64,000 nt of DNA from Ancylostoma caninum (taxonomy: Eukaryota; Nematoda; Chromadorea; Rhabditida; Ancylostomatidae): the NCBI GenBank assembly GCA_037903475.1, contig JBAJFG010000019.1:1426001-1490000 (forward strand). Reading direction: 5' to 3'. The stretch's first letter is position 1, and each line of letters opens with the position of its first letter. The notes under the pieces were generated by a model that was not told the DNA's origin, did no database searches, and saw nothing but the letters and a program-made list of their open reading frames with translations. Below, piece by piece: positions 1 through 13,500 of this stretch. The position numbers were made by a program, and so were the translations under genes.

Positions 1-478
1 TGCCATACAAAATTTTATCACCTAAAATGTATTGCCAAACACATTCTCCCGCCAAATGTATCGCCAATGGACATGAGAGTGGAGGGACACGTGACAGGAA
101 GAAGGCACAAAACAACCACAAGTATTTGCACTATTGTGCGTGACAATTAGAACATCCATAAGACCACTACAACGTTCCCTCTGTTCGAAAGCTAGATCAG
201 TGAGCCGTAGCTCCGTACGTCATCTGTGATACTATTGGCACGAGATCGGTCATGATGTATTCGCCAAATAATTTCGTCTATCGGCATTCCAGCAGTTTCG
301 AGCATCTGAATAAGGTAGAAGTTGAAGTTAAAGTTAAAATGTATAATAAAGAAATTCAGTGTCCACAACGATCCTGTAAATGTGGACCATAGGTCATAAG
401 GTAGGGTTTAGAAATTAGGAGTCGTTAGGAGGGATGAGTGGAACAAGGACGCGTTTCCACCGCCAGAGACCAGCGTGC

Positions 479-575
479 AGAGAGAGAGCGAGAGAGCGAG
501 AGAGCGAGAGAGCGAGAGAGCGAGAGAGAGAGAGAGAGAGAGAGAGGAAGAAAGAGAAAGAGAAGGAGCAACACT
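479..575. repeat. GA-rich microsatellite
   Basis: Short (GA)n / GAGAGAGC tract grading into GAAAGAGAAAG. The open frame read from it on the minus strand is only Leu/Ser repeats and is not a gene. The flanks, 1-478 and 722-1200, show no exon or repeat I can support. Confidence 0.9.
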
Positions 576-646
576 TCACTGCCCATGTGAGTAGCCACCA
601 TAGGTAAACCTTTCAACAGGAGCATATTTGAGTAGGTAGGCCATAC

Positions 647-721
647 GTATAGACAATGCAGCCACAAAGGTAGCCCACACATAGGCTCTGTGGGCTACCT
701 TTGTGGCTGCATTGTCTATAC
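647..721. repeat. Perfect 33-bp hairpin
   Basis: Positions 647-679 and 689-721 are exact reverse complements with a 9-nt spacer. The perfect match implies a recent event or gene conversion. There is no obvious target-site duplication. It could be a tiny foldback element or the centre of a larger palindrome. Confidence 0.85.
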
Positions 722-1202
722 GAATAAGTAATCCTTCCTTATATCTCTTCCATAGTTTCGCCATGATGACGCTGCTTCACGCATAGTATCTGGCTCAAAT
801 GCAAGAAATCCATGGCTGACGCTTTCAGCGTATTACTTTCCTTTTTGCGCTTCAATCCCCTAATCTTCAACCATATACAGTAACAAAAAAAGTATAGAAT
901 GGATCTTTCATTGCCCTGGACTACCACAGTGGTGATGTAACAAGACGGATTTCTCCCGAATATCAACTTTATACTGCATATATACAACGACAAGATTATT
1001 TACTCCATTACTGAAAGATGGAATACTTAGCATGTCTGTTAGCAGATTCAAGCTTTACCTTGACCATCGACTGAAGACACAATAGTAGGTTTTTCTCTGT
1101 TTACGTTGTAGTCTCATCAATTTTCCAATATTTATCTGTGCCAGATATTGATTGTATTACATGCGTGAACTACTCCACGCTACAAAATAAATAATATAAA
1201 GG

Positions 1203-1477
1203 ATAAAGTGGTCGGCGTTAATCAATCCCGTCACGAGGGATGCGCCACGCATTCGACTTCATCTGAGCATCGTAGAGGCGTTGAATGCGTATGTGCCCTG
1301 TACAATGACTTGCGGGGGGCACCCGATGTACCAAGTCAGTGCTTCATCCTCCCAGACTCTTCTGGTACCAATTTACCGACCCCGGAGGGATGGAATGCTT
1401 GGTTGGCCTCGGGCGGGATCGAACCATCGATCTTGTGCGTGCGCAGCGAGCCTCTTACCACTACGCCATACGCGCCC
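1203..1477 (-). mobile_element. tRNA-derived SINE-like element
   Basis: Read on the minus strand, the block opens with a pseudo-tRNA of about 75 nt. It has an A-box-like TGGCGTAGTGG near 1469 and a B-box-like GGTTCGATCC near 1416. About 200 nt of unrelated body follow, then an AT-rich tail near 1180-1202. The cloverleaf does not close: the T stem has a mismatch and the acceptor stem does not pair. That argues against a working tRNA and for a SINE head. It lies in an intron of the transporter gene. The class is inferred from the internal pol III boxes only. Confidence 0.5.
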
Positions 1478-1523
1478 AAAATAAATAAAAATAAATAAAT
1501 ATAGAAGGTGTACTAAGAGATAC

Positions 1524-4500
1524 CTTCCGTTTAAGAGATATGGCCAAGACGAGGCAGCACATAGACAGCAAAAAGAATAACACTGCTCCCAGGTTCGAGG
1601 CGAGACTCGGAAATGCGGCCACTTCCACTATCGCGAATGCTGTTGGCAATACTTGTGTGAACTGAACTGGGTCATAAACTTAACTGAGTGAAGGCATTGC
1701 TATCATGTTGTACTCGGATATAAATTCAAATTCACATCAAGACCTTGGACGACGCGAACATGCTACTGGAAGTAGGTCTTGCATACCTTTGTAATTGCAG
1801 CCCTAGTGTTGTAAGGACATATCTCTGAGATCATCATTGGCGACATGACGAGCATGCCAAGATTAACAGCAGTTTGTCCCACAGTTGCACCGAAAACGCC
1901 TACCGCCCAACAGGCAGGTTTCTTCTGAAAATTATTAGGGTGCAAAAACAAGAAAACAATCTTGAACGCCCGAATATGGGTAACACATATTTGACCATTC
2001 ATATTTACAAACATCCGTACCGGAGCTCCAACGTCGACAAACGTCTCTGCGGCTCCAAGGGCCGCCCATTCTAATGAGCAAAGCAGCGTGATCGCCACAA
2101 ACACTCTACGGCGACCGAAACGTTCGATTAATAATGGAGCGATGAAGCACATCGGTAGTGCGATGGCGTTTATCGCCGTCATCGCAGTATTGGCCTGGAA
2201 CTGGCATGAAAATTCAAGGAATCACTTCAGACAAGAAAGAAACAGCCAGGTGTAATTGTTAGGATGTCTTAAGACACTCTAGTGATTTAGTGATGGCTAT
2301 AGTCTAAGGCTGCGCAGTATTTTTCTGAAAATATTATGAACAACTCGCGCGGAACACTATCTCCTTAGACACAATTACATTTGGCTGTTCATTCCCACGT
2401 TCGACAAGGCAAAAGGGACTGACGATGCACCCACGGGTGGAAAGTATTATAAATGTCCCTGTAGGGGAAACGACGTGACCGAACTGTGTACGAGCTAAGC
2501 GATCACATGAGCTGAATACTGCGATTTCTAAGAAACATCTGCATAAACTGAGAATTCGAACCGTCATCCATGAGCTTGTGTTCTTTACGAGCTGTTTCCA
2601 TTTTTTTTTTCAAGAAAATACTGTTCATCTTTGGACTACAGCCATCACTAAATCGCTCGCGCATCCTAATAATTATGTACGCTAGGCTGTTTCTTCTCAA
2701 TTTCGAAATGGCAAAAGTGTCGAATCTGAACACAAGGGCGGTAAGTGTCCATGAAAAGCGAAGATAACCGAACGATGAGGTTGTTGCACATGTTGGGCTG
2801 GCCTAACACAGCATACCAGTAAACTACGTTGTGCAAATATAACTTTGATATAGTGAACTAAAAATTAAGCTAGGGCTCAAAAAGGTAATGGGTGGATGTA
2901 GTGGAATTGTTGTAATCAAAAATCCACCGGTAATCGTTGAATGGGGGAAATCATGACGATCGAGACAGAAGGATGACCAATAAGCTGCGCGCAAAGCGAA
3001 TCGCCTCTGTACGTGGGTGTGTAATTACAACTGTTTATCCATAACCATAAGCTCGGTGCTTGAAGAAAAAGTCCACTGTAGGACTTTTCGCCGCAGAAGG
3101 ACACGATTCCTTGTAACTCAAACATTGCACATTCTCTCACTCGGCTCTGTCTCTTCTTTTCATTTCACTAGAATAACAATTTTGCTGTGACGCTGAACTC
3201 GCACTTATAAATTTCGTGTCGCCAGACTCTAGAGAACATCTTTGTTTAGGTCCTTTTAGTATTCAAAGAATGTTGTTTGTAGCTCAGTCACTTGCCAATT
3301 TGGCTTTACATCAAACATCGATGGGCAACCCGGACTAACTCTTCCAAAATATGAGTTTGTTTCTTATCTGAAGTGCAAAGGTACTGCATATGTCTCCATG
3401 CTAAATCGATCCCTGCCACGTTACCTTGTTGAAATAATAACTCGGTTCAACCACAACGTTCTTCATCATTTTCGCGCCTATTCGATTCGGTATGTCTTTG
3501 ACAACAATCCAGTGAGGGCTGCATACCTCTATAACGAGAGCTAAAATTGCAAGAATTCCTGATTTTTTGGAAGACGAATTCAGCATGCTTCAGATCAGCG
3601 ACGCACTGTTGCCGCAGGTTCGCATCTCGAATGCGGAGAAAAGATACCAACTGAAAGGTCCGAGGATCAAGGAGAATGAGAGAGAAGGTCAACGCTCACA
3701 TCTGCGGTAGATTTTTAGACATCAACTCGGAATTAGTCTTTCCTATGCCGCTTAGCTGAGCGGTCGACCATCTCTCCACCAGCTTCAACGTGATGCGAGC
3801 TATGTGGAGAGAAGACTCCGGGCCAACACGCTGACGCGGGTCGTACGCCCACATCTTCGACAGTTTGCCTTCACCTCCGTACGTCTTTTCGGTCAGTCTA
3901 CACTCCAGAACTACCAACTCAAACCAAAACTTCTCTTATAAAAACTTCGATGCCATTGTCATAAGTAGGAGGATTTGGATCCACACAAGGATCTTAAGCA
4001 AGATGTTTTAAAGACATGATGAATTTCAGGAGCAGAGAGAAGTGTTTAACATCAACCTGGACACGATTGATTGGACGATTGGAGATGTTGGGCCTACTAT
4101 TGAGCTCTACGCAAGCACAGATCGATGATAATCGTTCCTTCCCATATAGAGGTCTAATAAATAAAACTCGGAATTACAACACTTGCACTCTGCCGTCAAT
4201 GTCTGGCAGAAAGCCTCAGTGGCTTTCATAGCACTGCAAAACTCCTAACAAGATCTCTCTAGAGTGAAGATTTTGTTCAGGGAAATTCAAAGGTGAAAAA
4301 AGCGTCTCTACCCGTACATATATGCGCTTCCTGTTATTGTACAGGGTGGCCCATAAATACGGTAACACAGAAAAGTGTACGGCAAAAAAGAATTCACGTG
4401 TAATTTGAAACATGGTAATAAGATTTATGTCTACGAGATCATCATGACTTATAATAACGGGCTTAGTCTGTTTTCATGTCTGTCTGTATGTAAGTATGTA

Positions 4501-7500
4501 TGTGTGTCAGACCGTTACGAAATTCTACAATTGGTCAGTGATCATGATTGTGTGATCATATAAGAGCCTAGGAATGGGTGTGGTATGGTTGAGTGGGGTA
4601 GGGATGAGATGAGGAGACGGTTGGACAATGGGCAACGGGTCCGTCAATGGAGTCAATACAGAAGGGCTGCGCCGGCGGCCAAAAGTGGGGGGACGGGTCC
4701 ATCACTGTGATAAGGGTGCGCCGGCGCCCAGAAGTGGGGCAGACGCGTCCACCACTGTGATAAGGGTGCGCCGGCGCCCAAAAGTGGGAGAGACGGGTCC
4801 ACCACTGTGATAAGGGTGCGCAGGCGCCCAGAAGTGGGGGAGACGGGTCCAACGCTGTGATAAGGGTGCGCCGGCGCCCAAAAGTGGGGCAGACGGGTCC
4901 ACCACTGTGATAAGGGTGCGCCGGCGCCCAAAAGTGGGGGAGACGGGTCCAGCGCTGTGATAAGGGTGCGCCGCCCAAAAGTGGGGAGACGGGTCCAACG
5001 TTGTGATAAGGGTGCGCCGGCGCCCAAAGTTGGGGAAACGCATGACGGTCCAGCGTTGTAAGGGCGCCCGCGTCCAGAAAAGGAAGTTCGTCACGGCCTA
5101 GGTAAATTTCTTCATGATTGGTGCCCTGGCACCCGTTCCGGCAATTCCTTCTACCTATGTGACCTAGGTGCACGTTATTTCAATCGGTGTTCCCCTCCTC
5201 ATTCCAGTCCATTTGTATCTGGATCGACCCCACCCTTCACTCTGCTTTTATACACGGGCAGACCCTTATCACTTGAGTTACCACAACAATCAGCTAAAGA
5301 TAGATTATTTCAAGAGAGCATTTCCACTGGATCGGCTACGTCCAATTAACAACGGCCACTAGGGCCAATCAAAAGAAATTACTTCTCCCGCGTGGAGGAA
5401 GGCTACCGCTCACGCGATCGAGAGCTTTCCAAAAGTCGATGGACTTACTCGAGAGGATACAGGATCTGCTATATCTGTCCACCTTTTTTTCTGCATCGTA
5501 TGCGAAGTGTGCGAGCGAAGCGAGCATCAGTAGAAGTCTGGAAGTCCGGCGTTAGCCGGACGGCCAGACTGGTTCTATATAATAACGGGCTTAGCCTGTT
5601 TACATGTGTGTCTGTATGTATGTAAGTATGTAAGAATGTGTGTCAGACCGTTACGAAATTCTACGATTGGTCAATGATCGTGATTGTGAGATCATATAAA
5701 AGGCTAGGAACGGGTGTGGTGTGGTGGAGTAGGGTAGGGATGAGATCGAACAGAAGGTCGGATGGTGTACAACGGGTCCGTCAATGGAGTCCATGGAGAA
5801 GGGCTGTGCCGGCGCCCAAAGTGGGGGGACGGGTCCACTGCTGTGATAGGCGTGCATCGGTGCCCAAAGTGGGGGGAGACGGGTCCACTGCTGTGATAAG
5901 AGTGCATCGGCGCCCAATGTGGGGGGAGACGGGTCCACTGCTGTGATAAGGGTGCACCGGCGCCCAAAGTGGGGGGAGACGGGTCCACCACTGTGATAAG
6001 GGTGCGCCGGCGCCCAAAGTGGGGGGAGACGGGTCCAACCGTGATAAGGGTGCGCCGGCGCCCAATGTGGGGGGAACGGGTCCACCACTCTGATAAAGGT
6101 GCGCCGGCGCCCAATGTGGGGGAGACGGGTCCACCACTGTGATAAGGGTGCGTCGGCGCCCAAAGTGGGGGGAGACGGGTCCACCACTGTGATAAGGGTG
6201 CGTCGGCGCCTAAAGTGGGGGGAGACGGGTCCACTGCTGTGACAAGTGTGCGCTGGCGCCCAAAGTGGGGGGAGACGGGTCTACTGCTGTGATAGGGCTT
6301 CGCCTGCTCTCAAAAGTGGAGGAGCGCCTGAAAATATAGCTACCGATGCAGGAGGGGTGCGCCGGTGTCCACTACTCAGGGAAATGTCATGAGTTAGGTC
6401 CATATTTGTTAAATCGATTCGATGGCGTCTAACATCAATCGTTGAAAAAAAACTAGATGTCAGACCACTGCGCGGATTAGTATGCAATCCGTGTGAATCC
6501 TTCCTCCTTACGTCCTCCCCCGCGTTCTTCTCTTCTCATTTGTTTATGAACACACCGCACCCTCCACTTTTATACAGTGGACGGCAATGGCGGTGGCCCA
6601 TCTGCGGCCTCGAGAGGGAAGCAGCGCGACAGCGTCACGCGCGCCGGGATCGGTGTCGTCTGCTGCTGGAATAGTATTTCTGGTCGCTTTCTTCCCGATT
6701 TGGTTGGAAATCCTTGAAATCGGATAGAAAAGCTGCTAGAAATAACATAACAGCAGCAGAAAACATCGTTTACAAAGCGCGGCGCGGTTGCGCGGCGTAC
6801 TTCTCGAGGCCGCGGATGGGCCACCGCAATTGACGTCCACTGTATGTTCTAACTGACTCTTATCACTTGACCAGTTATAACAAACAAAGAATGATAGACC
6901 ATTTTCTGCGGTCAATCCAGGTTGAACCGGTTATATTTAGTTACAAAAAGCTATTTCAGTTGAGCAAATGATAAAATTGCTTCGAGAAGGTTAATCCTCT
7001 TTGATAAGTGCATTTTTACATGAGAAAAAGCAATGGAAAGCGTGTGGGACACATTATAGCAAAAATGTGGAATAGCTGTGACTTTATTTGAATGAAGAAG
7101 GGATGAAGCCATGCGAGCGAAGCGAGCATTAGGAAAAGTCTGGAAGTCCGGCGTCAGCCGGACGGCCAGACTGGTATTTAATATAAGGCGACCCTTCAAC
7201 TCGGGATATTCCCTGTCGGCTCCGACACAGGACCCAAGATGCTGACTGACGTCCCTGACCACGGCGAGCATGTGGTTGAGGTTTAGGTCATTCGACATTT
7301 TTTGAACATGCTTGCCCAACTAATCCGAATTCCGAATAGTTTATGAACAAGCCCTGGTCTCGGGTATCACCAAAGCTTTCTAACCCTGCTGAATGAGACC
7401 CGAACAAATGTGTGGTCACTCGATGAAATCAATAGGACCTATAATATATTTTTGACTGGGTTCTAAACCAAACATGACTTGCAAGTCGGAGCACTGTTCC

Positions 7501-10500
7501 GGTAAAACGTTGCGAAAGGACGTCCAAACTGAGTTTAACTTCAGGGCAAAACAAATTTGTTTAGAGGAGAGACCGTATTTTCGGCTCACACGGTACAGGA
7601 ATCATGCTCCGACTACTATAACTACACAATCTGCAACTGGATCGTTTTTGGATGAAAAGCTAAGTTAGAACAAGTGTCACAGTGGATGACACTCTGGTCA
7701 CAAGCTAGATGGAATAACGTGATAGAGAGTAGAAAACCGATTAGTCTAGTGTGGTGGCCCGAAATCTTACGCATTTTACCCCTTTCACATGCATACTTCT
7801 TCACTTGTTCCCAGTTATTTCTCATAATTTCTCATAAATTTGGAAACCATACCTGTACCGGTGACAATCCATAGCTGCCCAACATAGACATCAGATACTG
7901 CAGCTTGATATTGAAAGCGGAAAATGCTGGTACAAAAGCACAGAGAAGCACAATGAAGAGAGAATATCTGGAAACTGTGTAGGTGATCCCGAGTATTTTC
8001 CAGTCCACTATATATGGTCTCACAGTGGACACTGAATTTTAGTTTTTTTCTGAGTGAAATTTTTATTATTTCAGCATTCTGGGACAGTATCGAGATCTGA
8101 GATGAATCATGTTCCGTGTAATTATCTGCAATAAATTACAACCGTAAGCAGGACGCAAAGAATCGTCGCTTACAAGGCAAGATATGCTGCCATACACACT
8201 GCACATTGATGTGACAGTCAGGCCGAAAGACTTCTCTCACAACTCCGAAATCGGCAAAAACCTTGAGCATGAAGAATTCCGTCTTTAACAAAGCGAGCCA
8301 AAGTAGGCGCTGTGACGTGCGCGTTCTTTAAATTTAACAGCGGATGTAACTCTGCCCTCAGAAAGCTAAAAGTTCCACCTATGAATGAGAAGTAGAAAAA
8401 TAGGTGGACCAAATCAGAGGATAAATAGTGCAGCGATTGAAGCAACGCTGAGAAAAAAGTTCGAACTTTTTTGTAGCGTGTGACTATTTTTCTTCACGTT
8501 GCGTTGTAAATGAGCTGAATTCGTCCTGTGTTTAAGAGGAAATCATGAGCCACATCTAGGACGCACGAACTACGCAAATTTCAGCTGGAAGTTGCAGACA
8601 AATAGTCGGATTTTTGGGGGATGCGTTACTCACGCGAAGATTTTGCGAAATTCTTCGGAAATCGCTGGTGTACTAGAGTTACTATGAAGATTTGTGTTCT
8701 AGCTGTACATGATTGTATCTTTACCGAACTGAGCCGAAGAATCTAAAGCTAAAGTAATGCTTTTTTGTTTCTTAAACTTATCAATCATTCCTTGTGGTTC
8801 TTGCTAGCACCAAGCTGAACCATCCCTGCTGCAATTTTTCAGAAAATTCGTCAACTTTTTTTTCGATGAGGCGCTTAAAGCCACTCTTGAGAAAAACTTG
8901 ATTTGTGTCTCACCGATTACTGGCGTCCCTCATGACCTCCTTCAGTGATACCGACTCATGTGTTTCGTAGCGCATCTCCGTTTCCATTTCGTTGATGGCA
9001 TCATCTTAAACAAAACATCCATTTGTGCTATGAACCACATAACGTTGCATAAAATATTCCACCCCCTGTACGAGAACAAGTTAGCAGTTTTTCCCCGGAA
9101 CTACGTACATACTTTATGCAACAAATAAAAAATTGCATTGAATTAATTTCAGTTATCTATTTTTGCTTCTATTCTAAGACACTAATTCTTAATATTTTAC
9201 TTTCTAAATTATCTACTTGTTAAGTTGGAACTTTGCTTTCCTGGTTCCTGAGCTGGAATAAATTCCAGCTTCCCTTCCCACCTCCCCTCTCATCCCTAAC
9301 CCACCCAAGTACTTCTGTCACCAATGAGCATTCTTTTGAAACACGACATGAAACAAACTATACACATGAGTCTTATTAAAGGCAGGGGTCGTCGTCATTT
9401 TCGTAATTCAGCTAACAGCAGATTCTGCATCTACTCGGCGCGATGGCTCCAACGGTATACGTAAATTGCAGTGGCGGACGCAGGGGGGGGGGCGGGGGCG
9501 CGCCCCCCCCCGAGAATGGGTCGCCAAATTTTCGAAATTACTTTACAATACAAATAAAAATCTTGTGTTAGTTTATTTTTAATTGTTTATTTTTATTATT
9601 ATTTTTAATATATTTTTTATTTATTGTTTATTATTATAATTAATATTATTATTAATTTTATTTTCCGTCTGAGTCCCCAAAACGGCGGAGACCCCACTTT
9701 TCTTCCCACGCCCCCCCTCCCGCCCACTTTCTGCGTCCGCCACTGGTAAATTGTCTCAGAATGGTCTATAAACCCGTCTTACAGGACGGGGTCTGTAACA
9801 GTTTGCCAACCCGAGTTGACATGTGGAGCCGTTGATCTTATCGATTGGACACGCCAACACTCGTTGACCGACACGGCAGCCGTGGCAGGCAGCCAGCACA
9901 GCTTGGAGCGATCCGCCTCCGGGCTCCAAATTTTTATCCAGTTCGAGCTTTTCAAAAATGGGGATTTCGTCGCTTCTGTGCCTGTTGATGTACATCCCAG
10001 GGATCAACATGATGAGAAGGTCTAGGATATGCTGGTAAATCCAACAGGCAGAACGAGGTGACCCTCTGCCTTTAACATAGTTAACGAGTTTCCCACTAAA
10101 AACTCGTTTGAGAGCCACCAGCTACATCCCGTCTCTATAGTTCTCACAAAGACACCATATTTCTTGACTTTCGCTCCTAGGCAAATATGTTATGTTACCT
10201 TCTTGCTAGGCTGGCCATGAAGAGATGTGCTAAGACACCACCGTTGCTTGGATCGAATGGCGCAGTCGGCGTGGGCGCCAGTGCTGCGATGTGTGTCGGG
10301 GGTTCGAGTTCGCCGACAGCGCGTGAGCAAGTGATGATAAAATTTCCCCGGCATACTCGATTATGGTGAATGTAATTGCTGATGCTCCTTTTGCTGATCC
10401 TTCTACTTTTGGTTTTGCCACGGCAGTCGGAAAAAAGGGGCAACCAGACTCTACCAAGGTCACCAAATCATCACTCATCAACCCAGTGACATTAACGGAG

Positions 10501-13500
10501 ATTTCTATTGCAAATGGGGATGTTATTGATCTAATCTGACCACAATCACACCACAAATATGGAACGTAAGCCTTTTTCTCGCATATCCAGCAATGACAAG
10601 ATTAAATTCTTCTTCAATTTTGGTTCTTCAAAATTTGTAGAAAAACATAGTTTTCAAGATTAAATGTGAAATTTAAAAAAATCCTTTGCAACTCACCAAT
10701 GTCATAGTGGCTGCCATAGTAGAACTTCAGCGCAGCTCTTGCTTTGTCCTCATTATGATCCTGGAAATTGCTCACATTCATAACATTTATTTCTGGATCC
10801 CTTGTACATATAAACGTGCGTGTGTGAATATTAATATTCATATTATATTATTGTATCTTTATACTTATTATATTTATTATTATATTTTTCCGAACAGAAA
10901 ATGAAGCAATTGACCCACTTTAATGTATAATTGTTTTGGACTCTGAGGAAAGCGGGTAGCGACAAGCACATGTGCTGCTGCCATGACACCACACGCAGCA
11001 GGCAGTATGAACCAATACCGATCCGATCCGATCAAACCCGGCACGCAGACTGGAGTTGTGAGAAGCACTGCAATGACTCCTCCAGAGTTCACCACCATCG
11101 AAGTTAGCCCTAAAGAAAAACAGCTGACAGATATGGTTGCGATGTGCAACAGCAGCATGTCTGAAGCGTTTAGGACTCTTAACAGCTCGCTTTCCTTGAG
11201 TATACTTCAATCAAAAGGGATGAAAACTTATGGGAGAAACAAATTTTTGGCAGTTTCACGTTTGCGACAAAAAAATCTGGGTGCGAGGTCGGAAGCATTT
11301 TTTTATCGTCAGTAAGACAAGTAATCTCCATTTATGGCAAACTGATTAACAAATTTGCAGCAGGCATTTGAAAAATCCAAACACTCTTCTATAACACAAG
11401 ATTCGATGGAACGATTTGGACGAGGCTGAAAAAGCATACAGATAAGCCTTTTTTTGCCGTTCATTATGTAGGAAGATGTGATTATCTTAAACATAACTCG
11501 CCTGTATCCGTGAGGGTACGAGTTCCTATTCTAAAAATTAGTCTTCTAGGAACATGATCATGCAGGAGACCGCGGTTACAATTAGAGTTCCCAATGTAGA
11601 CACAATTAACAGCAGAAAAATATTTGCTCAGACAATTCTGAGGAAACCATGAAATTAACGGCAAATGAGAAAACCTTCCCAGCAGCGGGGCCAGCCTACT
11701 CTAACGATAGCGATGGAAAAGCCTCTGCCCAAGAGTGCTAAAGAACGTTGTGAAACGGTTTCGGGTGAAACGACTATATTATTTAGCTTGAAACGAGCAC
11801 CTCGTTTGTCATCCGGACTGCATTCGGATACGTAGATAATAAGAACAACTTTGAGGGCTCCCACTACGCCGCTGGTGAAGTGTCCCAGCACAAAGAACTC
11901 GAACCGACCCGTAGCAAAGGAGATCATCATTGAGATCGAGCCAGCAATACCTAGCGAGCACCTGAAGCGATTTCGATCACGATAAGGAAGAACTTCTGGT
12001 TCCTAGGTTGCTGTATAGAGAAACTGAAAGCAAATTAAGGGTCATTCCTAGAGACAACGGCGTTTTGCAGGCCTTCTATTAGTCAACTTCATTTATCCTG
12101 AGCTTAATCGAAAAAGGCCCTTCTTGACTGGTCCAAAATAGGCGAAGCGCATACAAAGAGACATCTTTATGCGAAGCAGCCCTTTTGGGGGAAATGCAAG
12201 GCATTGTTGGGAGGCGCCATTGCTGTAAGCAAAATTTGCGCGCCAGTTTTCTCACGGTCGGCACACCGTGCAGGCGTGAAAAAATGGACTGCGCGGTGCG
12301 GTTCCGACGCGATCGTGGAGTCATGTGAGCGCGCCTCGCCGTCGAAATATTAAGTATCCTCATCATTCGTGTTTCTGATTCTGTGGAGTGCGTGATTTTA
12401 TGGTTTTGAAGTGAGACACTCATCAGAATCAATCGTTCTCATGTACTTCTAGCTCTCTTGACTTCTCACTTCTCCTCCGATGACGATTTTACTGATTGCA
12501 TCACTATGTTCATGAAGTGCTCATGATGTTCCCTGTTTCTAATGATTCACTTGGTTGCGAAGATCACTTTCACGAGTACTGAAGATCAATTTCTCACCGG
12601 CGGACAATTGTCAATCTGAAGCATCTCTTTGATTTCAAAGTGATGATTTTCGAAAATCCGTTCTCCTAGAGAAAGTTGTTCGAGTGTCATCCTACGATGA
12701 CAATTGCATCGCGCCAGCTGCAGTTGTCAGGTTGACGGAGCTCTTCAATTCTGAGGTGATGATGATTTTCGAAAGTCCGTTTTGTTGGATGCAGAGCATG
12801 CTTTATTTTACTAGATGGTTCCTTATTTCAGGGTCGCTGTGGTATCAGATGGATTCGGAATTTGTGACAGATCTGAGCTTAAGTGGAGCAGAATCTGCAA
12901 TGGATGCTGAAAAGGTTGAGAAGGCGGTGGAAAGCCATGATGACGAACTGGGAGCAGGAGGTGAAGAAACGGAACCCGCTTGTGGAGAGGTACGCCGATT
13001 CAAATTTGTTGCCTCTTTTGATTAGCTGTGGACTATCTTCATTCCTCTATGTAAAGAAATAAGTTGAGAAGTTTTGACAATTCACTAAAGTAGTATCCCA
13101 TGTGAACTGTGCGGCTTCCTGTAGGCAAAAATGCGATGTATACTAGGTGCGTGCGTTTCTCTCCATTGAGTATGTACATGCCGCGTTGAGCTCTGGCGTG
13201 CGACTGACGCACTTACCTAGTATAAGTCGCGTTGAAGTTGTTTAGTCGTGTGTGAAGAAAAAGAAAATCAACGCGCTTGGAAAAGTACGACTTATTCCTC
13301 ACAATCTTCACATGACAGCAACTTGGGCATGGGTCATGTCCGTCTCAGTTTAGGTGCTAGTCTAACTTTCGGCAAAGACGTCCGTTTCAATCCGCTAAGA
13401 ACTAGCACTCCAAGCCGCAGCCCGTATCTGGGGATGATGAGTAGCTCGAAAGGAGGCGCACTCTTTCTGTATGCAGTGGGCAGAGCAAGCTATAGGAATT

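Larger units (their letters stand above)
5579..7175 (+). mobile_element. Minisatellite-core element, copy B
   Basis: Same 5' end as copy A, directly downstream of it across the bases TCTATA. It holds a TATA-like ATATAAAAGG near 5695, a nine- to ten-unit 50-bp array, and the same 3' block with hairpin at 7146-7163 (loop GTCA instead of GTTA). A TA-target MITE (6575-6842) is inserted in its tail, so the element is older than that insertion. The tail between 6843 and 7100 is poorly conserved with the other copies. Confidence 0.7.

Noticed and set aside
425..682. Leu/Ser-rich open frame
   Set aside because: Produced by the GA microsatellite.
4333..4360. ACAGGGTGGCCCATAA as a transposon terminal repeat
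   Set aside because: Read on the minus strand it is the coding stretch WATLYNNRKR of the decayed mariner; no partner end nearby.
4568..6234. Long minus-strand open frames with Pro/Trp/Arg repeats
   Set aside because: They are translations of the 50-bp minisatellite in every frame; no start context, splice sites or domain.
10255..10320. tRNA-like A and B boxes (TGGCGCAGTCGG, GGTTCGAGTTC)
   Set aside because: Spacing is roughly right but the anticodon and acceptor stems do not form; no repeat family visible in the window.
12079..12432. Minus-strand open frame of 117 codons
   Set aside because: No domain or splice support; next to a transporter exon but in the wrong frame and beyond its acceptor.
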